Assembly: GCA_017355425.1 (NCBI GenBank)
Contig: CP070233.1
Coordinates: 4,683,501 to 4,747,500, forward strand
Reading direction: 5' to 3'
DNA from: Dolichospermum sp. DET69
Lineage (GTDB): Bacteria > Cyanobacteriota > Cyanobacteriia > Cyanobacteriales > Nostocaceae
Length of the DNA: 64,000 bases
Positions 8,519-17,171 of the stretch are shown piece by piece. The notes beneath the pieces are model-generated. The model was not told the DNA's origin, made no database searches, and was given only the letters and a program-made list of their open reading frames with translations. Position 1 is the stretch's first letter; each line of letters starts with the position of its first letter. Position numbers and translations under genes: made by a program.

Positions 8519-9934
8519 ATGACAATTTCACCATGTCGCAGCCACACCTTTGTAGACTATAAATACCTGAATAAATTACTATTAGAGATTAAGGAGAATT
8601 GCCGTCGCCATAATCATAGTAAAATTGTGAGTATTCCCCTAGAAATTGATTTAGTTGATCCTTTGCTGGTTTTAGATAAATTTAAGCAGAAAAATGCCAT
8701 AAATTTTTATTTTGAAAATAGAAGTAATGGTGAAGCCATAGCCGCAATTGATACTGTAGATAAATTAGAAATTTTTGGTAAAGACAGATTTACAAAATCA
8801 GAAGAATTTATTAAAAACTCTCTGAATAATATCATTACTATTTCTGAAGAAAGTCAAACTTTTTTATCACCCCGTTTTTTTTGTACTTTCAGTTTTTTTG
8901 ATCAGCACGAAAAAGCTGATTGTCCATTTCCCTCGGCTACGGTTTTCTTACCTTGTTGGCAAATAGCTTTAAAAAGTAATTGCTGTACATTAGTAATGAA
9001 TACAATTATTAATTCTAGTGTTAATATTACCAAAATATTAGATAATTTACAACGCCATTTAGAAATTATTAAGTCCTTAAAGAATTATTCTCTAAATATT
9101 AATAAATTTCCCTTGAATTTATATAAAAAAATCACGAAAAACGGTGATAAATTTAAAACCTCTGTCGCATCAGTATTAGAAATAATCCAGTCCAATCATC
9201 TCAGTAAGATTGTTTTGGCTGATACCTTAGATGTCAATGCCAATCATGATTTTAACTTATTACAATCTTTAGATAATCTGCGTCAATTACATCCTAATTG
9301 TTATATATTCTCTACCAGTAATGGGAAAGGACAAAACTTTATTGGTGCGAGTCCAGAACGGTTAATTAGTATTCACAAACAACAGTTAATTACCGATGCT
9401 TTAGCAGGTTCAGCCCCTAGAGGTAAAACACCTATAGAAGATACCGCAAATGCTAACAATTTAGTTAATAGTACCAAGGAAAAACACGAGCATAAACTTG
9501 TCCTAGATTTTATTACTCAACATTTATCTCAACTAGGTTTATTCCCCCAAGTTTTAGCCCCCAGACTCCGACAATTATCTAATATACAGCATTTATGGAC
9601 ACCAATTAGTGCCGTAGTTCCGACTAATATTCACCCTTTACAAATTGTTGCTCAACTCCATCCTACCCCAGCAGTTGCCGGGGCAGCGCGAGATATTGCT
9701 TGTGCAGAGATTCGCCGTTATGAAAGTTTTGAAAGAGGTTTATATGCAGCGCCTTTAGGTTGGGTAGACGGAGAGGGAAATTGTGAATTTATTGTGGGGA
9801 TTCGTTCAGCTTTAATTGATGGTAATTATGCTAGGCTGTATGCAGGTGCAGGTATTGTAGCTGGTTCAGATCCAGAAAAAGAATTTGCAGAAGTGCAACT
9901 TAAACTGCAAGCTTTATTAAAAGCCTTAGTTTGA
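8519..9934 (+). CDS. menF: Isochorismate synthase
   Basis: Converts chorismate to isochorismate, the committed step of phylloquinone synthesis. The 471-residue protein has the usual weakly conserved N-terminal half and a chorismate-binding C-terminal half with GASPERLI, GSAPRGKTP, EKHEHKLVLDFI, HPTPAVAGA and YAGAGIVAGSDPEKE. These match the MenF/EntC family rather than anthranilate synthase, whose members carry different residues around the chorismate site. It is divergent from menA, and no menD or menB is present in the window. The start codon follows AT-rich sequence without a strong ribosome binding site. Confidence 0.9.
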   Translation: MTISPCRSHTFVDYKYLNKLLLEIKENCRRHNHSKIVSIPLEIDLVDPLLVLDKFKQKNAINFYFENRSNGEAIAAIDTVDKLEIFGKDRFTKSEEFIKNSLNNIITISEESQTFLSPRFFCTFSFFDQHEKADCPFPSATVFLPCWQIALKSNCCTLVMNTIINSSVNITKILDNLQRHLEIIKSLKNYSLNINKFPLNLYKKITKNGDKFKTSVASVLEIIQSNHLSKIVLADTLDVNANHDFNLLQSLDNLRQLHPNCYIFSTSNGKGQNFIGASPERLISIHKQQLITDALAGSAPRGKTPIEDTANANNLVNSTKEKHEHKLVLDFITQHLSQLGLFPQVLAPRLRQLSNIQHLWTPISAVVPTNIHPLQIVAQLHPTPAVAGAARDIACAEIRRYESFERGLYAAPLGWVDGEGNCEFIVGIRSALIDGNYARLYAGAGIVAGSDPEKEFAEVQLKLQALLKALV

Positions 9935-9987
9935 AGCAAAAAAACAAAAAAACCTCATCTAGTGATCTGATTACCCAAGACAAGCCC

Positions 9988-10038
9988 TGGCGATTATAAA
10001 TCACGGAACCACACAAACAAAGTCTACCTCCGTGGACT
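9988..10038. repeat. Intergenic copy of the two-hairpin repeat found in menC
   Basis: It shares the CACACAAACAAAGTC linker type and the terminal CCACC..GTGG-like hairpin with 6719-6767, located between menF and proA. Its first hairpin arm is eroded. Confidence 0.55.
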
Positions 10039-10079
10039 AAGAAAAAATACTAGTCCAGGATATTTAACTGGAAATAATG

Positions 10080-11408
10080 TTATGACAAATCACGATGAGT
10101 AAATGATTTAGTATTTGCACCTGTGTATGTTTTCACAATATGTCCATTCCCAGACATTTGATATTTATATGTTACTAAACCTTCTAAACCAACGGGTCCA
10201 CGAGGTGGCATTTGTTGGGTACTAATTCCCACTTCTGCACCAAAACCATAGCGAAAACCATCAGCAAACCGGGTAGAACAATTATGATAAACTCCCGCTG
10301 CATTTACTAGACCCTGGAATGTTTCTGCGGCTGTGATATCTTCAGTAATAATTGCTTCTGTATGTCGAGAACCATAATTACTGATATGAGATATAGCGTC
10401 TTCTAAAGAATCAACAATTTTAATGGCTAAAATCAAATCACTGTATTCTGTTTGCCAGTCTATTTCCATAGCTGCGGCAAGATTAGGTAAAATTTCTAAA
10501 GTACGTTCATCACCTTTTAATTCTACATTTTGTGCTTGTAAAGCTGTGGCAACTCGGGGGAGAAATTCGGCAGCAATGCTACTATGAACTAGCAAAGTTT
10601 CAATGGCATTACAAGCAGCGGGATATTGAATTTTAGAATCTACAGTAATACTAATAGCTTTGGCAATATCAGCGGCTTGATCTACATAAAGATGACAAAT
10701 GCCATCAGCATGACCTAATACGGGAATGCGGGTATTATCTTGGACAAATTTCACAAAAGCATTAGAACCTCTAGGAATAATTAAATCTACGTATTTATCT
10801 AATTGCAAAAGTTCTAATATTTCTTCTCTGGTGGTTAACAATTGCACCGCATCAGGATTAACCGCAGTTTGAGATAATCCTTGTTTAATGGCTTTGACGA
10901 TGGCTGCACAAGAACGTATTGCTTCTTTACCACCTTTGAGAATGACACCATTACCTGATTTAATTGCTAAAGAAACAATTTGAATTGCGGCTTCAGGACG
11001 GGCTTCAAAAATAATTCCTAAAACGCCTAAAGAACAAGTAATGCGTTTGAGAATTAAACCAGTGTCAATTTCTCGATGAATTTGGACTTTACCAATAGGA
11101 TCTTCTAGTTTACCAACATCTCGCACACCAGCGATCGCATCCCTTAATTTATGTTCATCTAACTGCAACCGTTTATAAAGGGGTTTAGCGATTCCTTCGT
11201 CTGTTGCTGCGTGACAATCAGCCAGGTTTGCTTGCAGAATATCATCCTTTGCCAATTCTAAAGCTTGAGCGATCGCTTCAATAGCTTGATTTTTGGCCTC
11301 AGAGGAGAGAACTGCCAGCTTACTAGCAGCTTGACGGGTTTGTTGAGCGATAGCTTCGCTGGTAGTAGGCATCGCAGATAGAGGAGAAATAATTTTGAAA
11401 TTAGTCAT
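10080..11408 (-). CDS. proA: Gamma-glutamyl phosphate reductase
   Basis: Reduces gamma-glutamyl phosphate to glutamate semialdehyde with NADPH in proline synthesis. The 442-residue aldehyde dehydrogenase-fold protein has the family signatures [19 protein letters not shown], the catalytic cysteine in [12 protein letters not shown], and [18 protein letters not shown]. The length is close to that of other cyanobacterial ProA proteins. An AGGT sequence lies about 7 bases before the ATG. It appears monocistronic; the proB kinase is not nearby. Confidence 0.93.
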   Translation of the reverse strand: MTNFKIISPLSAMPTTSEAIAQQTRQAASKLAVLSSEAKNQAIEAIAQALELAKDDILQANLADCHAATDEGIAKPLYKRLQLDEHKLRDAIAGVRDVGKLEDPIGKVQIHREIDTGLILKRITCSLGVLGIIFEARPEAAIQIVSLAIKSGNGVILKGGKEAIRSCAAIVKAIKQGLSQTAVNPDAVQLLTTREEILELLQLDKYVDLIIPRGSNAFVKFVQDNTRIPVLGHADGICHLYVDQAADIAKAISITVDSKIQYPAACNAIETLLVHSSIAAEFLPRVATALQAQNVELKGDERTLEILPNLAAAMEIDWQTEYSDLILAIKIVDSLEDAISHISNYGSRHTEAIITEDITAAETFQGLVNAAGVYHNCSTRFADGFRYGFGAEVGISTQQMPPRGPVGLEGLVTYKYQMSGNGHIVKTYTGANTKSFTHRDLS

Positions 11409-11508
11409 AAGAATACCTGGTAAGTGGGAAACTTTTGAGGAAAAAATTAGCTGAAACAGCTAATTTTTGACCCTATTTTTTGAAATTCACCAAATCGAGT
11501 CTAGACAC

Positions 11509-11775
11509 TTAACCTTCTTGAACTCGACGTTCAAATTCTTCGGAAGTTTTTCCAACTACATCCAAGGCTGAGGGATAGATATCATTATGCTCCTGTTTCA
11601 GCCAGCCTAAGAGATTGGCAATCTGAGCATTCCGTAAATCTAAATCAGTCTGAAAAATGATTGAAGTCGCCATCGCTTCAGCATATTGATGTGGATGACC
11701 TTGCTGCACAAAAACATCCACCAAAGCGGCTAAAGCTGTCTGTGGAATATTAACAGGAGTCCCTTCTGTAGACAT
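11509..11775 (-). CDS. Conserved cyanobacterial hypothetical protein, 88 aa
   Basis: A small soluble, acidic protein that I cannot assign to a named family. It is predicted mostly helical (PQTALAALVDVFVQQG; NAQIANLLGWLKQEH). It lies 100 bp upstream of proA on the same strand, so it could share a transcript, but nothing ties it to proline synthesis. The start codon is the only ATG near the N-terminus. Confidence 0.6.
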   Translation of the reverse strand: MSTEGTPVNIPQTALAALVDVFVQQGHPHQYAEAMATSIIFQTDLDLRNAQIANLLGWLKQEHNDIYPSALDVVGKTSEEFERRVQEG

Positions 11776-12335
11776 AATTTCTGAAAAAAATAAAATTCAC
11801 AGGCCATTTTAATGTAAACCACGTTCAAGATGAAACCTGTAGTTTATCGAATTACCCCACCCCGGTTTTGCTAAAGCAAAACCTACCCTCCCCTTACCAA
11901 GGGGAGGGGATTGAGGGGAGGGGTTTTAATTCAGGTTTCAAGATGGATGAGGTATATCCAATAATATTGCCAAAGCCCTGAAACCCTATTGATATCGTCA
12001 CGATTTTATTGGGTTTCAGACATATATATCTATAGGAATTTGATTGAAGTAGCCATCACGAACTAAGTAGGTTAGCATTAAAAATTGTCGTTATGGCAAG
12101 GCAAGAGGCAAGAGGCAAAAGGCAAGAGTGAAGAGGGTTTGGGCGATTTTACTTTTCTTTACACAGATTGGTTTTATTGTGTTCACCTACTTAGTTTACT
12201 TTTCGTTACATAACATACTGTTTTTTTTTGCACATCTATTATTCAATATTAATACTTATTTGTGTAACTTTTCTTCATTAGAGTAATTTGCAAAAATTCA
12301 CAGAATTTAGGCTGTATATCTAAACAATCCAGTTT
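11776..12335. other. Repeat-rich intergenic region left of the insertion sequence
   Basis: No gene is evident. Around 11856-11926 is a GC-rich dispersed repeat (ACCCTCCCCTTACCAAGGGG). Around 12095-12129 are AGGCAAG tandem units. ACTAAGTAGGT at 12062-12072 and its complement at 12185-12195 bracket ~134 bp and resemble the ends of the IS630-like remnant at 24533-24862, so this may be a miniature element. Confidence 0.5.
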
Positions 12336-13858
12336 CAGTAAACCAAAAAGTTTTTTCCTGAAGGGAGATCGCCAAATACTGTGTAGTATAAAATACTTTT
12401 TTATTCCCGATACTCTAATCAGCAGACATAGTATAGATAATAATTACTTATGATTAGCTGGTTAATAATTTCTTGACGCTAACCGGATGGAATATAAATG
12501 CTTTCAACGACTTGATATTTCTTCTGTAGGGCTTGAGATAAAAAGGCTAACATCTGTTTGAGTGTAAAAAGTGTGCGATAAATTAATCTACTACCTTTCC
12601 TTTTACGACTGATTTTGAGCCATAGTAGATTCACCCAGATGTTAATTAGAAGAAAGGATATTCCAATGAATAGTAATCTCAAGACTGGATTTTTGTTATT
12701 CGTCTTAATTCGACAAATATTTTTCAGACGATAACTGGTTTCAATGCCAAATCTTTTTCGATAATCTTGATAGATATAATTTAAATTTGTTTTGACCTTA
12801 TAAGCAACATAAACAAAGTATTGAACCCCATGCTTTTTATGCTTTCCCTTTCTATATTTACAGACGATCCATAAATCAAATGTGACAAAATCATCTTTGT
12901 CTCTTGTAATAGTATAGGTAGTTTTATAACTTTTTTTACCCTTGAGGAATTGTTTGATTCCTCCTTTTTTTCCAGTCTTGATAGCAGGCATAAGAAAGGG
13001 AATATCTAATGCCTGTAACCATCTAATTACAGGAGTATTAAAAAATCCCCTATCCAAATAGAGTTTTTTTACATTTATTTTTAGGGATTCAAGTTCTGCT
13101 AATAAATAAGTAATTAAAGCCACACTAGTATCTAATTGGCGAACACCTCTTATTGCTAGAGTTACACGCTTATTATTACTAATAACATATAAAGTGGCAT
13201 AGGCATAAAATGAATTAGTACCAGATTTAGCTTCACTTCGATATATGTAGGGTAATTCTGACGATGTTGGTTGACCATAATAACAAATTAAATTTAAATC
13301 AATCGCTATTTTCAAACACCCTTTTTTTAATCCTAAAGGAATTCGACTTTTTAATGCTTGATTTATTTGCGCTTCTAATTCCTCAAAATTGTTAATTTTA
13401 TTGAGATGATATCTAATATCATTAGCTGTCGGAATATTTTTTAACAATTTAGCTGTGTTTTCAATACTGTCTCCAGTGCTGGCTGCTTTAACCAGAATCT
13501 CGAATAAAGTTTGTTGGTCACAGGCTCCTTGCGTTTCAATCGAAAAATTTTCTACTAAACACTGAATAACCTCATCAAGAGTTTCTGAGTCGGTTAAAAC
13601 GAGTTCTTCTGTAGACTCGCCCCGCGTGGCTTTTGTTAGAGATGAAACAGTCAATTTTTTCAGCCAATATGCTACACACTACTTTCATCATTTCATATTT
13701 TGATCCAGTGCAAATTATGATAACTATTTCTTATATATTTGGTATTCTATAGTACATGAGTATCTGTCGTATTTTGTTAGTGATGCCTGCTGCGTCTGTA
13801 GCAATAGCGTCAGCACTCCGTAAAAATCACTCTTTGGGAAAAACTTTTTGGTTTACTG
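12336..13858. mobile_element. Complete insertion sequence, ISH3-like (IS4 superfamily)
   Basis: A 1523-bp element bounded by inverted repeats starting CAGTAAACCAAAAAGTTTTT at both ends (20 of 20 bases matching, then one extra T on the left). The 5-bp sequence AGTTT flanks it directly at 12331-12335 and 13859-13863, as expected of a target-site duplication. It contains a single intact DDE transposase gene. Perfect ends and an intact duplication suggest recent insertion into the region upstream of the gas vesicle genes. Confidence 0.88.
12479..13654 (-). CDS. DDE transposase, ISH3-type
   Basis: The 391-residue transposase has a catalytic triad visible as IAIDLNL (Asp119), LYLDRGFF (Asp201) and FGIETSYR (Glu305), the last in the Y-(x)-R-F-G-I-E-T-S-Y-R form of the IS4 superfamily. 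Basic, lysine-rich segments and a hydrophobic C-terminal part are usual for the ISH3 group. The frame is open throughout and lies within intact terminal repeats, so the element may be active. It is transcribed away from gvpA. Confidence 0.88.
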   Translation of the reverse strand: MTVSSLTKATRGESTEELVLTDSETLDEVIQCLVENFSIETQGACDQQTLFEILVKAASTGDSIENTAKLLKNIPTANDIRYHLNKINNFEELEAQINQALKSRIPLGLKKGCLKIAIDLNLICYYGQPTSSELPYIYRSEAKSGTNSFYAYATLYVISNNKRVTLAIRGVRQLDTSVALITYLLAELESLKINVKKLYLDRGFFNTPVIRWLQALDIPFLMPAIKTGKKGGIKQFLKGKKSYKTTYTITRDKDDFVTFDLWIVCKYRKGKHKKHGVQYFVYVAYKVKTNLNYIYQDYRKRFGIETSYRLKNICRIKTNNKNPVLRLLFIGISFLLINIWVNLLWLKISRKRKGSRLIYRTLFTLKQMLAFLSQALQKKYQVVESIYIPSG

Positions 13859-14416
13859 AGTTTGATCTTTAAAAGGATTTGATCTTTAAAAAGAAAAGAT
13901 ACGTAGGGTGTGTTAGCGACATTCCAAAGCACCATTATCAAAGATTTTGTGCATTCAAGATTCCATCTTATCACGCTAAAATACTTATTTTTGTATGGCT
14001 ACTCATGCTATAAAAAATACAATATTAATCATAGGTAAAATACAATAGCAATCATATAAAAAATACAATAGTAGTCATATAGACAAAATATGTAATGTGC
14101 TTTTTAGATATTTCAAGGTAATTTTTAATGGATAATTTTACCACTTAGGATTTGCTAATAGATCGTAGAGTGGCGTTAGATGTATATACATAAAACCTTT
14201 ACACAGTAATAATTTTAGGGATATTAAACATTAATAATATGCAATAAACAAGCGTTATCCTATAAATTTATTACTGACTAACTTTCTTAGCAGTCTCTAA
14301 GGTTAAAAAAATATTATGCTATCCAGATTTTCTACGTATTGATGATTTACCACGATGTATATTTTTACCTAGTTCATTTGTCTCTCATTTTCTGTGACTC
14401 ATAAACTTTACATTTC

Positions 14417-14446
14417 TTGACAGAGTTTTACTTTACATCATAAAAA
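14417..14446 (+). promoter_or_regulatory. Candidate sigma-70-type gvpA promoter
   Basis: TTGACA at 14417-14422 is a perfect -35 element; TAAAAA at 14441-14446 is a weak -10 at 18-bp spacing. Transcription from here would give a ~70-base leader. The assignment is by consensus only. Confidence 0.4.
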
Positions 14447-14467
14447 TTAGATGATAGTTTGTTTAAG

Positions 14468-14487
14468 GGTTAAGTAATTGCTTAACC
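14468..14487 (+). promoter_or_regulatory. Leader hairpin before the first gvpA
   Basis: GGTTAAG and CTTAACC (7-bp stem, 6-base loop) lie 35 bases before the first gvpA start. A 5' stem-loop in the untranslated leader could stabilise this abundant mRNA. Confidence 0.5.
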
Positions 14488-14522
14488 GATAGTCATAAAA
14501 CTAACAAAAAGGAATTAAAAAA

Positions 14523-14738
14523 ATGGCAGTTGAAAAGACCAATTCTTCCTCCAGCTTGGCAGAAGTTATTGATAGAATCCTTGACAAAGGTATCGTAATT
14601 GACGCTTGGGTTCGTGTTTCCTTAGTTGGTATCGAACTATTAGCAATTGAAGCTCGGATCGTTATCGCTTCCGTTGAAACCTACTTGAAGTATGCTGAAG
14701 CAGTTGGTTTAACCCAATCAGCAGCAGTACCTGCTTAA
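14523..14738 (+). CDS. gvpA: Gas vesicle structural protein GvpA, copy 1
   Basis: The main 71-residue structural protein that polymerises into the ribs of the gas vesicle wall. The sequence contains the hydrophobic core [19 protein letters not shown] and [17 protein letters not shown], and it matches what I remember of Anabaena flos-aquae GvpA. An AAGGA ribosome binding site lies nine bases before the ATG. This copy carries the silent differences that set it apart from the others (AAG for the fifth codon, CTATTA for the later leucine pair), consistent with being the edge of a homogenised array. Confidence 0.97.
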   Translation: MAVEKTNSSSSLAEVIDRILDKGIVIDAWVRVSLVGIELLAIEARIVIASVETYLKYAEAVGLTQSAAVPA

Positions 14739-14751
14739 TTTAATTAAGCAA

Positions 14752-14797
14752 GTTACCAAGTAGGAGAATAACCATGACTCATATTTATAGTTATTCT
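14752..14797 (+). promoter_or_regulatory. gvpA spacer 1: Shine-Dalgarno-masking hairpin
   Basis: GGAGAATAAC and GTTATTCTCC form a perfect 10-bp stem with a 16-17-base loop. The left arm is itself a strong Shine-Dalgarno for the ATG in the loop. The hairpin is repeated in all seven spacers; it lacks a T-tract, so it looks like an mRNA processing or stability element rather than a terminator. Confidence 0.65.
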
Positions 14798-14824
14798 CCG
14801 CATTTCCCAAATTTCCGACAATAA
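14774..14824 (+). CDS. Possible small ORF in gvpA spacer 1 (16 aa)
   Basis: Starts at ATG with AGGAG seven bases upstream and encodes [16 protein letters not shown]. In this spacer it stops earlier than in the other six. No homology is known to me. See the related 21-residue versions at the other spacers. Confidence 0.3.
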   Translation: MTHIYSYSPHFPNFRQ

Positions 14825-14843
14825 ATCACAAGGAATTAAAAAA

Positions 14844-15059
14844 ATGGCAGTTGAAAAAACCAATTCTTCCTCCAGCTTGGCAGAAGTTATTGATAGAATC
14901 CTTGACAAAGGTATCGTAATTGACGCTTGGGTTCGTGTTTCCTTAGTTGGTATCGAATTACTAGCAATTGAAGCTCGGATCGTTATCGCTTCCGTTGAAA
15001 CCTACTTGAAGTATGCTGAAGCAGTTGGTTTAACCCAATCAGCAGCAGTACCTGCTTAA
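14844..15059 (+). CDS. gvpA: Gas vesicle structural protein GvpA, copy 2
   Basis: The same 71-residue GvpA protein as the other copies. It starts 321 bp after copy 1 and carries the AAA fifth codon and GAATTACTAGC form shared by copies 2-8. An AAGGA ribosome binding site is conserved. Multiple copies presumably raise gene dosage for the most abundant wall protein. Confidence 0.97.
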   Translation: MAVEKTNSSSSLAEVIDRILDKGIVIDAWVRVSLVGIELLAIEARIVIASVETYLKYAEAVGLTQSAAVPA

Positions 15060-15094
15060 TTTAATTAAGCAAGTTACCAAGTAGGAGAATAACC

Positions 15095-15160
15095 ATGACT
15101 CATATTTATAGTTATTCTCCGCATTCCCCAAATTTCCGACCACAAATAACAAGGAATTAA
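15095..15160 (+). CDS. Possible small ORF in gvpA spacer 2 (21 aa)
   Basis: AGGAG-N7-ATG followed by [21 protein letters not shown] and a stop four bases before the next gvpA ATG. The ORF's end overlaps the gvpA Shine-Dalgarno, so its translation could couple to gvpA. It may be fortuitous because the start lies in a hairpin loop. Confidence 0.35.
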   Translation: MTHIYSYSPHSPNFRPQITRN

Positions 15161-15164
15161 AAAA

Positions 15165-15380
15165 ATGGCAGTTGAAAAAACCAATTCTTCCTCCAGCTTG
15201 GCAGAAGTTATTGATAGAATCCTTGACAAAGGTATCGTAATTGACGCTTGGGTTCGTGTTTCCTTAGTTGGTATCGAATTACTAGCAATTGAAGCTCGGA
15301 TCGTTATCGCTTCCGTTGAAACCTACTTGAAGTATGCTGAAGCAGTTGGTTTAACCCAATCAGCAGCAGTACCTGCTTAA
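15165..15380 (+). CDS. gvpA: Gas vesicle structural protein GvpA, copy 3
   Basis: The same 71-residue GvpA protein. Copies 3-6 and their spacers look base-for-base alike over the 321-bp unit, which points to recent tandem duplication or continuing gene conversion. Confidence 0.97.
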   Translation: MAVEKTNSSSSLAEVIDRILDKGIVIDAWVRVSLVGIELLAIEARIVIASVETYLKYAEAVGLTQSAAVPA

Positions 15381-15415
15381 TTTAATTAAGCAAGTTACCA
15401 AGTAGGAGAATAACC

Positions 15416-15481
15416 ATGACTCATATTTATAGTTATTCTCCGCATTCCCCAAATTTCCGACCACAAATAACAAGGAATTAA
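15416..15481 (+). CDS. Possible small ORF in gvpA spacer 3 (21 aa)
   Basis: The same as the spacer 2 ORF, with the same Shine-Dalgarno, start and stop four bases before gvpA copy 4. Evidence is positional only. Confidence 0.35.
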   Translation: MTHIYSYSPHSPNFRPQITRN

Positions 15482-15485
15482 AAAA

Positions 15486-15701
15486 ATGGCAGTTGAAAAA
15501 ACCAATTCTTCCTCCAGCTTGGCAGAAGTTATTGATAGAATCCTTGACAAAGGTATCGTAATTGACGCTTGGGTTCGTGTTTCCTTAGTTGGTATCGAAT
15601 TACTAGCAATTGAAGCTCGGATCGTTATCGCTTCCGTTGAAACCTACTTGAAGTATGCTGAAGCAGTTGGTTTAACCCAATCAGCAGCAGTACCTGCTTA
15701 A
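15486..15701 (+). CDS. gvpA: Gas vesicle structural protein GvpA, copy 4
   Basis: The same 71-residue GvpA protein, in the homogeneous middle of the array with 321-bp period. Confidence 0.97.
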   Translation: MAVEKTNSSSSLAEVIDRILDKGIVIDAWVRVSLVGIELLAIEARIVIASVETYLKYAEAVGLTQSAAVPA

Positions 15702-15736
15702 TTTAATTAAGCAAGTTACCAAGTAGGAGAATAACC

Positions 15737-15802
15737 ATGACTCATATTTATAGTTATTCTCCGCATTCCCCAAATTTCCGACCACAAATAACAAGGAATT
15801 AA
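15737..15802 (+). CDS. Possible small ORF in gvpA spacer 4 (21 aa)
   Basis: The same as the spacer 2 ORF; it ends four bases before gvpA copy 5. Confidence 0.35.
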   Translation: MTHIYSYSPHSPNFRPQITRN

Positions 15803-15806
15803 AAAA

Positions 15807-16022
15807 ATGGCAGTTGAAAAAACCAATTCTTCCTCCAGCTTGGCAGAAGTTATTGATAGAATCCTTGACAAAGGTATCGTAATTGACGCTTGGGTTCGTG
15901 TTTCCTTAGTTGGTATCGAATTACTAGCAATTGAAGCTCGGATCGTTATCGCTTCCGTTGAAACCTACTTGAAGTATGCTGAAGCAGTTGGTTTAACCCA
16001 ATCAGCAGCAGTACCTGCTTAA
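15807..16022 (+). CDS. gvpA: Gas vesicle structural protein GvpA, copy 5
   Basis: The same 71-residue GvpA protein, in the homogeneous middle of the array. Confidence 0.97.
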   Translation: MAVEKTNSSSSLAEVIDRILDKGIVIDAWVRVSLVGIELLAIEARIVIASVETYLKYAEAVGLTQSAAVPA

Positions 16023-16057
16023 TTTAATTAAGCAAGTTACCAAGTAGGAGAATAACC

Positions 16058-16123
16058 ATGACTCATATTTATAGTTATTCTCCGCATTCCCCAAATTTCC
16101 GACCACAAATAACAAGGAATTAA
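16058..16123 (+). CDS. Possible small ORF in gvpA spacer 5 (21 aa)
   Basis: The same as the spacer 2 ORF; it ends four bases before gvpA copy 6. Confidence 0.35.
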   Translation: MTHIYSYSPHSPNFRPQITRN

Positions 16124-16127
16124 AAAA

Positions 16128-16343
16128 ATGGCAGTTGAAAAAACCAATTCTTCCTCCAGCTTGGCAGAAGTTATTGATAGAATCCTTGACAAAGGTATCG
16201 TAATTGACGCTTGGGTTCGTGTTTCCTTAGTTGGTATCGAATTACTAGCAATTGAAGCTCGGATCGTTATCGCTTCCGTTGAAACCTACTTGAAGTATGC
16301 TGAAGCAGTTGGTTTAACCCAATCAGCAGCAGTACCTGCTTAA
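16128..16343 (+). CDS. gvpA: Gas vesicle structural protein GvpA, copy 6
   Basis: The same 71-residue GvpA protein; the last copy followed by the standard 105-bp spacer. Confidence 0.97.
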   Translation: MAVEKTNSSSSLAEVIDRILDKGIVIDAWVRVSLVGIELLAIEARIVIASVETYLKYAEAVGLTQSAAVPA

Positions 16344-16378
16344 TTTAATTAAGCAAGTTACCAAGTAGGAGAATAACC

Positions 16379-16444
16379 ATGACTCATATTTATAGTTATT
16401 CTCCGCATTCCCCAAATTTCCGACCACAAATAACAAGGAATTAA
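16379..16444 (+). CDS. Possible small ORF in gvpA spacer 6 (21 aa)
   Basis: The same as the spacer 2 ORF; it ends four bases before gvpA copy 7. Confidence 0.35.
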   Translation: MTHIYSYSPHSPNFRPQITRN

Positions 16445-16448
16445 AAAA

Positions 16449-16664
16449 ATGGCAGTTGAAAAAACCAATTCTTCCTCCAGCTTGGCAGAAGTTATTGATA
16501 GAATCCTTGACAAAGGTATCGTAATTGACGCTTGGGTTCGTGTTTCCTTGGTTGGTATCGAATTACTAGCAATTGAAGCTCGGATCGTTATCGCTTCCGT
16601 TGAAACCTACTTGAAGTATGCTGAAGCAGTTGGTTTAACCCAATCAGCAGCAGTACCTGCTTAA
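16449..16664 (+). CDS. gvpA: Gas vesicle structural protein GvpA, copy 7
   Basis: The same 71-residue GvpA protein with one silent change (TCCTTGGTTGG). It is followed by a spacer four bases shorter than the others, lacking part of the TTTAATTAAG stretch, so the period drops to 317 bp here. Confidence 0.97.
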   Translation: MAVEKTNSSSSLAEVIDRILDKGIVIDAWVRVSLVGIELLAIEARIVIASVETYLKYAEAVGLTQSAAVPA

Positions 16665-16695
16665 TCTAAGCAAGTTACCAAGTAGGAGAATAACC

Positions 16696-16761
16696 GTGAC
16701 TCATATTTATAGTTATTCTCCGCATTTCCCAAATTTCCGACAACAAATAACAAGGAATTAA
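16696..16761 (+). CDS. Possible small ORF in gvpA spacer 7 (21 aa, GTG start)
   Basis: Here the ATG has become GTG, still a valid start, and the frame stays open to the same stop four bases before gvpA copy 8. Two residues differ (Phe for Ser, Gln for Pro). A start-to-start substitution is weak evidence that the ORF is used. Confidence 0.35.
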   Translation: MTHIYSYSPHFPNFRQQITRN

Positions 16762-16765
16762 AAAA

Positions 16766-16981
16766 ATGGCAGTTGAAAAAACCAATTCTTCCTCCAGCTT
16801 GGCAGAAGTTATTGATAGAATCCTTGACAAAGGTATCGTAATTGACGCTTGGGTTCGTGTTTCCTTAGTTGGTATCGAATTACTAGCAATTGAAGCTCGG
16901 ATCGTTATCGCTTCCGTTGAAACCTACTTGAAGTATGCTGAAGCAGTTGGTTTAACCCAATCAGCAGCAGTACCTGCTTAA
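16766..16981 (+). CDS. gvpA: Gas vesicle structural protein GvpA, copy 8
   Basis: The same 71-residue GvpA protein and the last copy of the array. Instead of the usual spacer it is followed by a terminator-like palindrome and then gvpC. Confidence 0.97.
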   Translation: MAVEKTNSSSSLAEVIDRILDKGIVIDAWVRVSLVGIELLAIEARIVIASVETYLKYAEAVGLTQSAAVPA

Positions 16982-16997
16982 TCTAAGCAAGCTCCAT

Positions 16998-17040
16998 AAT
17001 ATCAGGATTAATTAATCCTGATATTGGTTCTGCTTTTTTT
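16998..17040 (+). terminator. Terminator after the gvpA array
   Basis: A perfect 28-bp palindrome (AATATCAGGATTAA and its complement) at 16998-17025 is followed by a T-run at 17034-17040. It would end most gvpA transcripts and let a fraction continue into gvpC, matching the large excess of GvpA over GvpC in gas vesicles. Confidence 0.75.
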
Positions 17041-17171
17041 AATTATCTAGATATTTGGAAATCAACGCTTCTCAAAGGATATTACAAAAAAGTACGAATC
17101 CTTATAATGTAGTACCTGGAGAAGCAATTTCTGGTAGGTCTGGGCTAATTTACTATTTTTTGGAGAACTTC

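Larger units (their letters stand above)
13864..14522. promoter_or_regulatory. Upstream region of the gas vesicle operon
   Basis: Three near-identical ~21-bp direct repeats (AAAATACAATA..A.TCATA) lie at 14013-14034, 14037-14057 and 14058-14080, possibly binding sites for a regulator. A dispersed repeat (TAGGGTGTGTTAGCG) is at about 13902-13917. A candidate promoter and leader hairpin follow further down. The insertion sequence ends at 13858, leaving ~660 bp of native upstream DNA before gvpA. Confidence 0.45.
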
